A stretch of DNA of 30,358 nt from Cyclostephanos tholiformis. Lineage: Eukaryota; Bacillariophyta; Thalassiosirophyceae; Thalassiosirales; Thalassiosiraceae. Shown one piece after another: positions 10,854 through 20,095 of the stretch. The stretch is taken from NCBI GenBank assembly GCA_036939975.1, contig JALLPB010000041.1:1-30358 (forward strand). Direction: 5' to 3'. The notes beneath the pieces are model-generated. The model was not told where the DNA came from, did not search any database, and saw only the letters and a program-made list of their open reading frames with translations. Every line of letters begins with the position of its first letter. Within the stretch, counting starts at the first letter, position 1. The translations under genes and the position numbers were made by a program.

Positions 10854-11808
10854 ATGAAATGGAACAATGATCATCCCCAAAATCTCCCTCCTAATCGTCG
10901 CCGATCGCCCTCTTCCTCCCGAGCGTCTTCTCTCCCACCCCTACCATCCCTCCTACTGTTCCTCCTCGTCCTCGCGGCCCGGTACGACGAATGCCGCCGC
11001 GGGGACGTCTGCCGTCGTCGATGCATCCTCCGATTCGACGTCGATGTCGCCAACGCATTCTCCCCCATAACGCGAATAGAGACGACGAATGTCGATCGCA
11101 TTCGTCGCACGGTGGGACGTCGAGGTCATCGTAAGACGACGACGACGACGACGACGACGAGAATGACAACGACGAGAATGACAACGATGTGGTCGCGTTC
11201 GTCGTTCGGGGGACGTTCGACGACCGGCGGGGGGGTGGGGGGTACGTCCTCACCCTCGTCGTCATCTCGCGTCGGAATCGTCGTCGGCGACGACGTCGAC
11301 GTCGTCGTGCCTCCGCCGACGTCCGGGTCCGGATCCGGATCGGGATCGGGATCCGGGCCATTACGGGGCGATAACACGTGGATCGTCCAATGGAGGTGAG
11401 ATGAAACGCGGGGTAAGCGTGTGTATATTATACATATATATCTACCTATATATATTACCCACGCCGGTGCGTTGTTGTTGTTGTTGTTGTTGCTTTATTT
11501 TGTTTTGTTTTTTTTTCGCTTCCATTCTTTTTTGCGTCGTCTTCGTCGTCGCGGAGCTCGTGTTTCGGGCGGCGCCGACCGTCCGCGATGAACGTGTGCA
11601 TTCGATGATTTTTATTCCGAACGTTTTAGTGCACGAATCATCACCCGCCCACCGCCCACCGTACAAAAAATTAAAATTTAAAGGGGGGAGGGCACGGAGG
11701 GATATAGCGATGCTCTACGACAATTGGAGTTCGAATCGGCATTCCGTGCGGAATTGGAAGATTATTACCAATACGAATCATTGTCGTCGTCTTCTCTCGT
11801 CGAGAATT

Positions 11809-11842
<34 letters not shown>

Positions 11843-13505
11843 CGGAGGTCATAAGAATATGCTGCGATTCGATTACGTTAACGCTCTGTCCTTCCCTTAT
11901 GGATGCTACGCATCATCTTGGGAGGATCGCCGTGGTGGCAGTGGCGAAGAAGAAGGAGTAGAATACGACGACAGATTAGCATTGCCCCCGACGTCGCAGA
12001 TCAAGGCATACGAATCGGGCATGCAGTATGTTACGATATCCGAGGTGCCGCCATCGCGTTACCTCGACGTCCATGTCAATGACAACGATGCGACGACATC
12101 AATAACACCGAAGACAAAAGTGGTCAAGGAGGGGACGGAGAAAACGAGGGGGGTTCCTGCTCCACTCCCCCCCCTCGACGATATATTCAAGAGAGCGATA
12201 CGACGATGCTCCCTCGTTCGCGCTGCCTTTCGCATCGTGGCCGTAAGTTGTACGTATGAGGGACTTGCAGACGAGGCGAGACGAAATGGTTCGTTCGAGG
12301 ATTTGATAACAATCCTCGATGGAGGAGAGGGAGACAACGCCGTGCAGCCCACGTGGTCGATACGATTGCGTCGGTACGGCATTATTCGCGATGATGATGC
12401 GCGCGACGACGGCGATGAAGATGCGAACCAGGTTAATGATCATCGACGGCAACAACAACAACAACAACAACAGCGGCGGGGGCGAGGGCAACGACGACGT
12501 GCGCGATTCGGGAAGAACGCGCGATCGCCATTGCGCGAAGAGAGGGATGCAATACTGTCAATGGCCGAGCTCGTGAGGTCGTTTCGGGGAAGGGTAGACC
12601 TGGTGAATCCCACGTGCGGGATATACATCCTGGAGGGGTTGAAACATCCCCCCCGGGATGATACATCGAACAATGATGACCCCAATGTCAACGACGCCAC
12701 AAAAGATATCTGCGGCAGAGATGTCGGTAATAACGACGGGGGCGAGAGTAAGCTGCTAGCGAGGGTCGTCGCCAAGGGTCCCAAGACGTCGATATACGGC
12801 CCCAAAACGCGTATATGCATCACCACCACGCCATTGTGTCACATCGCCTCCTTCGCCATGTGCAACGTCGCGCGATTGCGTCGCAGCATGTGCGTGCTGG
12901 ATCCCTTCGCCGGATCGTGCGCGACGCTGCTTGCGGCATCACACATCACGTCGAGGTCATCGTCTAGGTCGACGATATCATCGGGATTACTCGCCGAAGG
13001 AGGTTGCTGCTGTCGCTCGGTGGCCATCGAAATAGCGCATAACGGACAGGTCGATCGGAACGACATCGTGCGCGACTTCGTGTCGCGTTCGTTGCCCCCG
13101 CCATTGGAAATCATACACGGCGATTGCCTGAACCCCGACGTCCGTAGGCGCGCGCGAGCGGCGATCGGGGGTAGAGCGTTTGACGTCATCTGCACCGACC
13201 CACCATATGGCATACGAGAGGCCATGATGTCGGGAGAGGGTGAGGGGGGGGATGGTTATCCTCCGTTGACGCAATTATTTCACGCCATTGGACACGATCG
13301 AACGGAAATGGGAGCGCCTCTGTTGAGGGTGGGTGGACGACTGGTCGCGTTTGTCCCCGTAAGAAAGAACGAACGTCTTGAGGATTGTCTGCCCGATTTA
13401 GAGGCCAGGGAGTGTGCGGGTTTGGTCATGGAGGGCCAGGGGAAGGAGCAAGTTCTGAATGAATCCCTATCAAGGTTTCTTGTTTCGTTCATATGTGTAT
13501 CCTAA
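10854..13505 (+). CDS. TRMT11: TRMT11-type tRNA (guanine10-N2)-methyltransferase (two exons)
   Basis: This SAM-dependent enzyme makes m2G10 in tRNA, together with TRM112. Exons 10854-11395 and 11708-13505 join through a GTGAGA donor and an AG acceptor to give about 779 residues; yeast and human enzymes have about 430-465. The join creates NTWIVQWSDALRQ, matching the Trm11 N-terminal strand. The THUMP-like region (IKRSILTR-like FKRAIRRCSLVRAAF) lies about 335-400. MTase motif I VLDPFAGS is at about 577-584, GDCL follows, and the catalytic TDPPYGIRE is at about 677-685. The C-terminus QVLNESLSRFLVSF fits the family. The excess length comes from low-complexity inserts (poly-D, poly-Q) and a 180-residue N-terminal extension. 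The extension holds a hydrophobic run PLPSLLLFLLVLAA (about 29-42) and, later, VANAFSP, which faintly recalls the diatom plastid ASAF motif. Cytosolic or nuclear action is typical; organelle targeting is speculation. The exact start is less certain than the function. Confidence 0.85.
11135..11160 (+). repeat. GAC trinucleotide run in TRMT11 exon 1
   Basis: About eight tandem GAC/ACG units, read here as polythreonine in the N-terminal extension. Confidence 0.8.
11396..11707 (+). other. Intron of the TRMT11 gene
   Basis: GTGAGA at the 5' end and ATATAG at the 3' end, in phase with both exons (AG|C). At 312 bp it is about three times longer than the ABCF3 introns. It contains a GTT tandem run (about 11471-11492), a T-rich tract and several TATATA stretches. 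Confidence 0.75.
11811..11843 (+). repeat. GAT trinucleotide run in TRMT11 exon 2
   Basis: Ten GAT units followed by GAC, coding an eleven-residue aspartate run. It is likely length-variable between strains. Confidence 0.9.
12450..12473 (+). repeat. CAA/CAG trinucleotide run in TRMT11 exon 2
   Basis: Eight glutamine codons in tandem within a basic, disordered insert between the THUMP-like and methyltransferase parts. Confidence 0.9.
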
Positions 13506-14768
13506 TACGATTTTTAGAAATGCAATAAAAGGTCAGCTGCATGTCACAATTCCCATTGCAAATGGTTACTACATTCTTATATCCAATCAGTTCTATTGCA
13601 CTCTGTTTAATTCTGGTGCAAGCCATGATGGGTCAACAATTCTTTCATGCAAATCTGTTTTATCTAAGAGCAAAAGCACAATTGTACTTACCTAAAATAT
13701 TACAATGTGTCAAAATTCCACAAGCACTTGGATTGAAAGGCTGGCACATGGAACCAAAATAGAATGCTTGGGCGATCCATTGTTAATCCACTAGTAGTCA
13801 CCTTAGATAATAAGGCCCTAATCACTATCATGACAGTTGTTATCTCGCAGGTCATCTTGTGGGATGTTGTTTTAAAGATGATTGTGTAGATTGATGGCAC
13901 TTCAGTTTGGCATGTAACTTTGTTGGCATTCTATCTACATCTAGCTGCTTGCTGGCAGCATTGAAATTAAAACCCACTACTGCATTCCTTTGGATGAAAG
14001 AGGAATTCCAACGAATCCTTGCAGTTCCTGTTCATTCAAAACAAAAATTAAAATTCCTGGAAACAGGAATTAAAAACTTAGAGAGAGAGAGGTCATACAC
14101 AAGAATAACTGGTTATCTACACATCAACTGAGTTTAATTTTTTATGTGAACAGAGGCTACTGATTCATAGCTCTTATTTACTCATTACCTTTTACTAAGA
14201 AATTTACTTGCCAACTGGCTATTGATTCCTACCTACCTTGAAGTACTAAGAGTTTCAGTATGTGAGAGGTGTACTCCCAGAGGTTTGATAAAATTAGCTG
14301 ACCATTCTCTCTGAGGAGCTCTTAATGCTGATACCTCTAATACTCTGACCACTACTATTTGTTTTCTGGCAGATAGACATTGATCATCATAATGGTTCTC
14401 CTTTGTCAAGATCTTATCACCTCTTTATATGGAAATCAGCTTTATTAATAAATGAGTTGAAATAGACGGGATGGCCAGCATGGGAGTAATAATCATTAGG
14501 ACAAATAATAAATAATGATCAAATTTCTGATTGTCTTTTGGTCTTCTGCACACACTCACAATCATTCTGGGGAAGATGGGCCACCCCTGTTTCTGCAGCT
14601 ACATCCAAGAAAAAATTTAGAGTTAGGTAGTCACCTGTCATTCCTTTTGAGGTCATCTCTCATTTCACACACAAAATCTGCTACAAAAAAAAAACAAAAA
14701 TACGACCCCCAAAAAATAATATTCCACCAGCACAAGAAAACTTAACACAACCGAAGGCGTCCATCGAC
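13506..14768. other. AT-rich intergenic region with a decayed reading frame
   Basis: About 1.26 kb without a clear gene, CpG-poor apart from its last ~60 bp. It holds a possible coding relic (13541-14131), a short GA run near 14082-14090, and one stray copy near 14431 of the AAATCAGCTTTA motif that is common at 16.9-17.6 kb. The final 100 bp, with A-rich runs, probably contains the promoter and leader of the PHD gene. Confidence 0.5.
13541..14131 (+). pseudogene. Decayed reading frame of unknown family
   Basis: Two open stretches (13541-13762 and 13907-14131) lie in the same frame, separated by 144 bp carrying several stops. The translation looks protein-like (for example KIPQALGLKGWHMEPK and AFLWMKEEFQRILAVPVH). 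I cannot name a family. An old transposon fragment is the simplest reading, given the CpG-poor setting. Confidence 0.25.
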
Positions 14769-16484
14769 ATGGAGAATTCATCGGATGCACATACCACCAA
14801 CAATGACGGCCAGAGCGCTCACAGGATACTTGCCGCCGATACCGTCGATAGTGATCCCGATCCTTTGCCATGGGCTAGTAGTAGCGCATCGGAGACGCAG
14901 ACTGTGCAGCTAAATACTGAGGACGTACGTGGTTCATGGTCGCGGACCACGCGAGATGATCCCGCGGGCTGTCAAGAGAAGACAGACGTCACGTCATTGT
15001 CCGGAGCAGATTCAACAGAGAAGGCGCCGATTTATATTGATCGTGCAGATGTGCTGATCGGTTCAGATCTTGCTACTACTGACCCGGATCATGGGATGGA
15101 TGCTGGTGCTCGCGACAATTCACAGTCTGTTACTGTTGAGTGTAAGGTCGACTCATTACGTGATGATGTAGAATCCAACAGTTATGGACATAAACACATT
15201 GACTCTAATGGTGGTCGTAATGCTGGCGTCACGCAGAATCATGCCGCGAAAACCCCACCATCCATTGTGAAATCAGCTTGGGTACAAACCGATCAACTCC
15301 CCAGCTCGAAATTTTCGCCGTTTAGTTGCGACATTGATGCATCAAACTATCTCCCTTCATGTATTGTGAAGTTGCCACCAGGAGCATCACATGGGGACCA
15401 ACTGATCATCCGCTGGCCTACACATAAACCTTGTCAAAGTACATCAGTTACTGGCAAAACTAGCGATGTGATAAGGTCCAAAAGAATGATGTCGGATGAC
15501 GGTCGCCCAAGCGAGGGAGACACCGATTTCCTCGTGAAAATTACCGTTCCTAAAAAAATTAAATCGAAAATTAGTTCGGATCGTCACCTCAAAGTATTCG
15601 CGCCGTGGATCACCGCCGAACGCGCTGCCATGAATACGCTAACCGCGAGACAATTGCGCAGCATTGGAATCGACGGCCACGAAGGCTGCAACGCCATCCT
15701 CCGCCGCTCTCGTCGCCAACGAATCAGGAATCATGGTGAGGGGAACTTCTCGGTGGGACACTCGCGAATCGGGGACCGTTATCAGGTTTCGGCCGGGCAG
15801 ATCCCGTGTGCGACCACGTGGGGAAAAGAGCACTTGGCAAGGAGCGAATCGACGGGCTGTGAGGGCAATGTAAGTGCCGAAAAAAGTGCTGTGGCGAAGT
15901 ATGATCAAATATGGGATGCGGTCTTATCGGAAGAAGCGCACAACAGAGGAGAACCCGTCGGCGACTATTTAGAATCTCTTCATACGTTTCAGAAAGCTCG
16001 AGGCATGATGACGTTACATCGATTTGCATACAAGGTAACTCTTGCCGAACAGTGGTTTCACAAACAAACAGTGGCGAAAATTCCGTTCCAAGACGAATTG
16101 GAACTATCGGAACGGAAATGTGATAAACCTCATTCCATGTTAGAGGGAATGCCATTGTCAGAGCATGAGTGGACGATATTCAACGAGGCAATTCAGGAAT
16201 ATCGTAAACAATGGCCCAAAATTGCAAAAGCAGTGGGTACATCTGTAAATCGTTGCCTCGTTCATTATTATTCCACATACAAAGCAGGGGAAGGACATAG
16301 TAATTATCTCCAAGTGAAGAAACTCTGGGAACAGTCTGATGAATGTGAGGTATGCCATGATGGGGGAGATTTGATATGCTGTGACGGATGCATTAATGCG
16401 TATCATATGGCATGCATTTCATTAAAAGAGTTTCCAGTGGGACAATGGTTCTGTCCTGAATGTGAAAAAAAAGTCAAAACTTAA
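14769..16484 (+). CDS. SANT/Myb and PHD-finger chromatin protein
   Basis: A single-exon frame of 571 residues. The C-terminus is a canonical C4HC3 PHD finger (about 526-566): CEVC, then CCDGC, H-x2-C and CPEC, spaced as in histone-tail readers. Just before it (about 462-505) is a SANT/Myb-like helix bundle, [20 protein letters not shown]...HYYSTYK, with the spaced tryptophans. The first 250 residues are acidic and serine/threonine-rich, probably disordered. A stretch [20 protein letters not shown] (about 198-217) is ordered-looking but unassigned. SANT plus PHD points to a nuclear chromatin-associated role such as a corepressor or remodeller subunit; a specific complex cannot be named. Base composition is less GC-rich than eIF3b or NAA10. 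The start is the first in-frame ATG after an A-rich leader. Confidence 0.85.
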   Translation: MENSSDAHTTNNDGQSAHRILAADTVDSDPDPLPWASSSASETQTVQLNTEDVRGSWSRTTRDDPAGCQEKTDVTSLSGADSTEKAPIYIDRADVLIGSDLATTDPDHGMDAGARDNSQSVTVECKVDSLRDDVESNSYGHKHIDSNGGRNAGVTQNHAAKTPPSIVKSAWVQTDQLPSSKFSPFSCDIDASNYLPSCIVKLPPGASHGDQLIIRWPTHKPCQSTSVTGKTSDVIRSKRMMSDDGRPSEGDTDFLVKITVPKKIKSKISSDRHLKVFAPWITAERAAMNTLTARQLRSIGIDGHEGCNAILRRSRRQRIRNHGEGNFSVGHSRIGDRYQVSAGQIPCATTWGKEHLARSESTGCEGNVSAEKSAVAKYDQIWDAVLSEEAHNRGEPVGDYLESLHTFQKARGMMTLHRFAYKVTLAEQWFHKQTVAKIPFQDELELSERKCDKPHSMLEGMPLSEHEWTIFNEAIQEYRKQWPKIAKAVGTSVNRCLVHYYSTYKAGEGHSNYLQVKKLWEQSDECEVCHDGGDLICCDGCINAYHMACISLKEFPVGQWFCPECEKKVKT

Positions 16485-17630
16485 ATTCAAGATATTATTA
16501 AATCAATATCTATGTTAATCCCCAACTTGATATTTACTGTATATGTTTGAGAGGGATCAATGGAATCAGTAGGTGAGTAACTTATATATAAAAAATGTTT
16601 GCCGGATCGACTCATTGTTGCCAGAGTAACCCATACCAAGAAAAGTTTGCCAGATTGATTCAAGCTACACAGTGACAACTTTTTATGAGTGAAATCTAGT
16701 TTGTTGTTGCCTCAAAAACCTTCCACACGGAGATTAAAATTTTTTTCCATTGCTAAAATTTGTTAAGCTAGATCTCATAGGCTAGTGAGACTGACACACT
16801 TTTGTAGCTTGGCATTTTTGCTGCTTGAGGTATTGGGCTGTCCTTTGATTTTTGTGCATCTGGCTTCTCCTAGATCTGTAGCAGCTAATATCAGATCAAA
16901 CGTAAAGGTGATTTTATGTACCTAGGGGGTATATAAAATCAGATCTACATTTTCATGTTATATCAGACATTCACCAGAGGGCCTTTTCCTCTTGAAATTA
17001 GAGTTGCACAAAGAGAGAGTTTATAACGTACACCAAGTATCCAAGCAAAATTAGCAATGACATAGAGTTGATTTTATTTGATTACAATTCACATAAAATC
17101 AACTTTATGTGGTTCTGCCATCATGAAAAATCAGCTTTAGGATTGAATCTTTCCATAAAATTGATTTTAAATGCTCCCACAGTCATGTAATATCAGATCA
17201 AAAAAATTGTGCTGAAATTACATGGCAACTGATCCCTATAAAATCAGCTTTAAGTATAGATTGGATTCTATATTCCAAGAAATCTGACTTTTTTACCTAA
17301 TGGCACTCAGCTGATATTACATGACCGGCATACCATCTAAAATCAGCATTACATGGGTAAAATCAATTTTACAGTAAACATCAATCACATAAAATCAGCT
17401 GTCACAAAAAATTCATTTGATATTAGATGAATATTGAAAATTTGTTTACCCCAGATATTCACTATTATATGGGGCTAGAATCACGTAAAATCAGTGATGG
17501 GGGTCATAGATCCAATTTTACCCATGTAAAATTGAAGTTACATGAATTTGATTTTAGATGGCAGCTAAAATCAAAGTTACCATAAAATTGATTTTAGCTG
17601 CAGCAGATCTCTTACTCTAGTGAGAAATTC
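16485..17630. other. AT-rich intergenic region between the PHD gene and retroelement
   Basis: No open frame of note. The first 400 bp look like 3' flank of the PHD gene. From about 16885 the sequence is dominated by repeated TAAAATCA/TGATTTTA motifs, listed separately. Confidence 0.6.
16885..17605. repeat. Field of degenerate TAAAATCA motifs in both orientations
   Basis: By eye about twenty copies of a core TAAAATCA or its reverse complement, often extended to ATAAAATCAGCTTTA or AAAATTGATTTTA. Examples are 17092-17110, 17126-17140, 17154-17171, 17238-17253, 17357-17372 (near-palindromic GTAAAATCAATTTTAC), 17389-17400 and 17581-17597. Spacing is irregular, so it is not a simple tandem satellite. 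It lies directly beyond the RNase H end of the retroelement and may be its 3' non-coding or LTR remnant. Confidence 0.6.
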
Positions 17631-17809
17631 TGCCTTGACATTGACATGTTGGGAAGATGGATGATGCTTCATAAAGTAATCCACTAGGTTTGTCCCTCTG
17701 GTTGCTAATAAATTTTAAGTTGACCTTGGGCTTCTCAGTTGCACAGCCAATGGTGGCCTTGGTGTATTTTGGCTGTATTTAATTGTTGATTACTCCTTTT
17801 GCCATCATA

Positions 17810-18263
17810 TTATATGCTCCATTTGAGTCCATCAATGTGCATGTCCCATCTGCTATTGGATTTGTTAGAGGTAAATTGTCTCTTTGCATTGAGATATATT
17901 GTACCGAGTCTGGCTTTTGTTGAGGAGGACATAACAGCTTTGATGATTACAGCATTGTTAGGATCGGGCCATTGTTTGGAGGGAATTGCTTGTTGCTGGA
18001 TAGGAAAAAATATCCTCCTGCACATATTATTTGTGCTTTCTTTTTGTTGCAGTGTCCAGTGTAAATGTGTGCAGCATGATCATTTTGCTTGCATTGTATG
18101 TGATTGTTGCATCCTCTTGTTGAGTTGCACAGTTTAACAACTGTTTCACTTTTTTCATCATCTCTTGCATTGGTTTCCCTTGTTTGGTTGCAATTGAGGT
18201 GAGTGCTATGAGGATGGTGGTATTGACCATGCTTGTGTAATATTGCATGAGGGTTCCTTTCAC
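17810..18263 (-). pseudogene. RNase H region fragments of the retroelement
   Basis: Two open pieces (18263-18027 and 18025-17810) in different frames carry the segment between RT and RNase H and part of RNase H itself: KGTLMQYYTSMVNTT, MEKVKQ-like MKKVKQLLN, AVIIKAVMSSSTKARLGTIY. They confirm the element's polarity and its loss of coding capacity. Confidence 0.75.
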
Positions 18264-18562
18264 TGCTTGGACATATTTTGTCGTCTCTTTGGATTATGAG
18301 GGGGATGTGTTATTGTCTTTGTATATTGTGTCTTTGCTCCATATTGAGAAATTACCTTGTTGGGGTGCAGTGAGTTCTGGATATTTGCTGGCTTCTCTTG
18401 TTTGAATCTAATAGATGCTTCTTGGATGTATCCTGGCATGTGAATATGTGCCTTTTGGTTTATGTATTCCCATTCAATGGTGAGTCCAATTTATTTTGTT
18501 GCCTCTCTAACTACTGTCATTGGATAATGTTTCTGATTGTATCAATTAGTTGTTCAGCATCT

Positions 18563-18907
18563 TCATTGTGTACATATTTGACAGCAAAGTCCTCGACAAT
18601 GAGATGAAGCATAAGAGTCTGGTTTTGTGAGTCCAGAGGCCATTGATGATTTTGCTCTGATGCTATCTGTGTTCAGCGAGTTGTTTTTTGAAGAGTTTTT
18701 GGGCAATAATACTCGATTGTGTAAGCCATACATGCCTTTGCAATATACATATTCGTAGTTTGTGACTAATGGCATCATATTATATTCTTGTATGGTTTCA
18801 TCTGGTATGGTGTCAAAGAGTTTGAGTTGCATATATTCTTGTCTTTTCATTGGAATTCTTAGGTAAAAATCCTTTGTGTCCATTGTGATGCAATTTGCAT
18901 TTGGCAT
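18563..18907 (-). pseudogene. Reverse transcriptase core fragment of the retroelement
   Basis: This is the longest surviving open piece of the RT. It shows MDTKDFYLRIPMKRQEYMQL, the strand bearing the first catalytic aspartate, and EYVYCKGMYGL of the fingers/palm. Downstream the frame shifts, and the second catalytic motif reads ED instead of the DD usual in relatives. Confidence 0.8.
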
Positions 18908-20095
18908 GGATATGATGCTATTATCTAATTAATATTTTGAACAGGGTCATGTCTGTGGTTGGTGTGCCACAGTTGTCTGGGTAGCTATCTCTTGCCTCCT
19001 GCTGTAAGTCTTGTGCTTTAATAACTAAAACTTCTGGACATAACATCTGTTGCTCTTTCTGTTGGCACTTCTTCTTTTCTCATGAAATCAATGGTGTTAG
19101 TTCCCTTTGCTCATCCACCTTTGAGTCCTTGTGCTAGACTTCCTGGCTTGTTTGCTGCGGACTTGGCCCATGATTCTTTGTATTTTGGGTGGCATAAGAG
19201 CTGGCAATATAACTCAAATATGTACCTGTCTCTTTGTTGTGTATGAGTTGGGCTTGTTGGACATTGTTGAGTGTGAGTCAACGTAAGTGCATATAACATT
19301 GAGGTATTCTTGCCATTGTTTTTGATCTGAGGTGTTCTCTTATTTTGTCTGTCATTTTGATTTTAGCTGGATTGCTCATCCTCTTGTTTGCAGGTATGGC
19401 ATTGATTTTTGTGGATTGTGTTGTGTGTATCCTTAAAGTTGGCATGTTCATGAATTTTTTGCCAATTGTGGTGCCATGATTGGGGTGGGGGTTTGTGTCC
19501 TTTGGGAAAGTATTGGTTCTGGTGGGCTTGCTGTGGCTGTCTCTTTGGGTGGTTGGGTGGCTTGATTGAAAGTTACTCATCTGGTCTCTTGCAATGGGCA
19601 CTTTGGTTGTGCTGGGACTGTCATAGGTGAGTTGGTTAAGATGTTGCCAAGTTTCTTGAGTGCTTTGTTCTGTTTGGATCTTCTTACATTGTTTTTTTCT
19701 CTATCATACCTGTATTTGGTTGTGAGTGCTTTGGTGATCAAGTCTGCTGTGATGTGTGATGTATTATGTATTAAAGTACACTGTGTCTAAAATTCTCTTG
19801 TTTTTGTTTGTTTGACATAAATTGTGTGGCATTGGTAGTATTCTGGGGGTGTCTATAAGTTCCATCTATCTATCAACAGACCTAATAGTTGGGCTAGGGC
19901 ATTTTTTTTGGGCAGGTCAGAGGCCATAAAGGATGCAATGATGATGATCAAAGCAATGGCAGCGGCAGTGGCAAGCTGGGGTGTCTCCGTGCTCAAGGAG
20001 ACACTGGCAGATGCTTGCATGGCATCAATGGCTATGGCGGCTTAGGCAGTTTTGTCAAGTTTGAGCTTGATATCCATTACCAGGGGCATAGGAAG

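Larger units (their letters stand above)
17636..20095 (-). mobile_element. Decayed Copia-like retroelement (pol remnant)
   Basis: Read on the minus strand, fragments in shifting frames follow the order expected of a Copia-type pol. From 20.09 kb there is a linker with TPQLATAAA and LAQLLGLL. Pieces including LKKLGNIL and CPLQETR follow near 19.6 kb. Then comes the pre-RT part with CHPKYKESWAKSAANKPG (about 19.15 kb) and NTIDFMRKEEVPTERATDV (about 19.1 kb), and the RT core with MDTKDFYL..PMKR and VYCKGMYGL (18.7-18.9 kb). After that are VEDFAVKYV near 18.57 kb, where family members have DD, and NQKAHIHMPGYIQEASI (about 18.4 kb). An RNase H region includes KGTLMQYYTS..N and AVMSSST.A.LGT.YLNA (17.8-18.26 kb), ending near YW and H.H residues at about 17.65 kb. 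Many stops and frameshifts mean it is dead. Integrase, gag and LTRs were not found. Confidence 0.85.

Noticed and set aside
10891..11377. Several arginine- or aspartate/proline-rich frames over TRMT11 exon 1
   Set aside because: Products of the GAC and GGATCC-type simple repeats read in other frames; only the plus-strand frame splices into a known enzyme.
11727..11740. T-loop-like sequence GTTCGAATC suggesting a tRNA
   Set aside because: It lies inside TRMT11 exon 2 in frame, and no matching acceptor stem or D-arm is visible around it.
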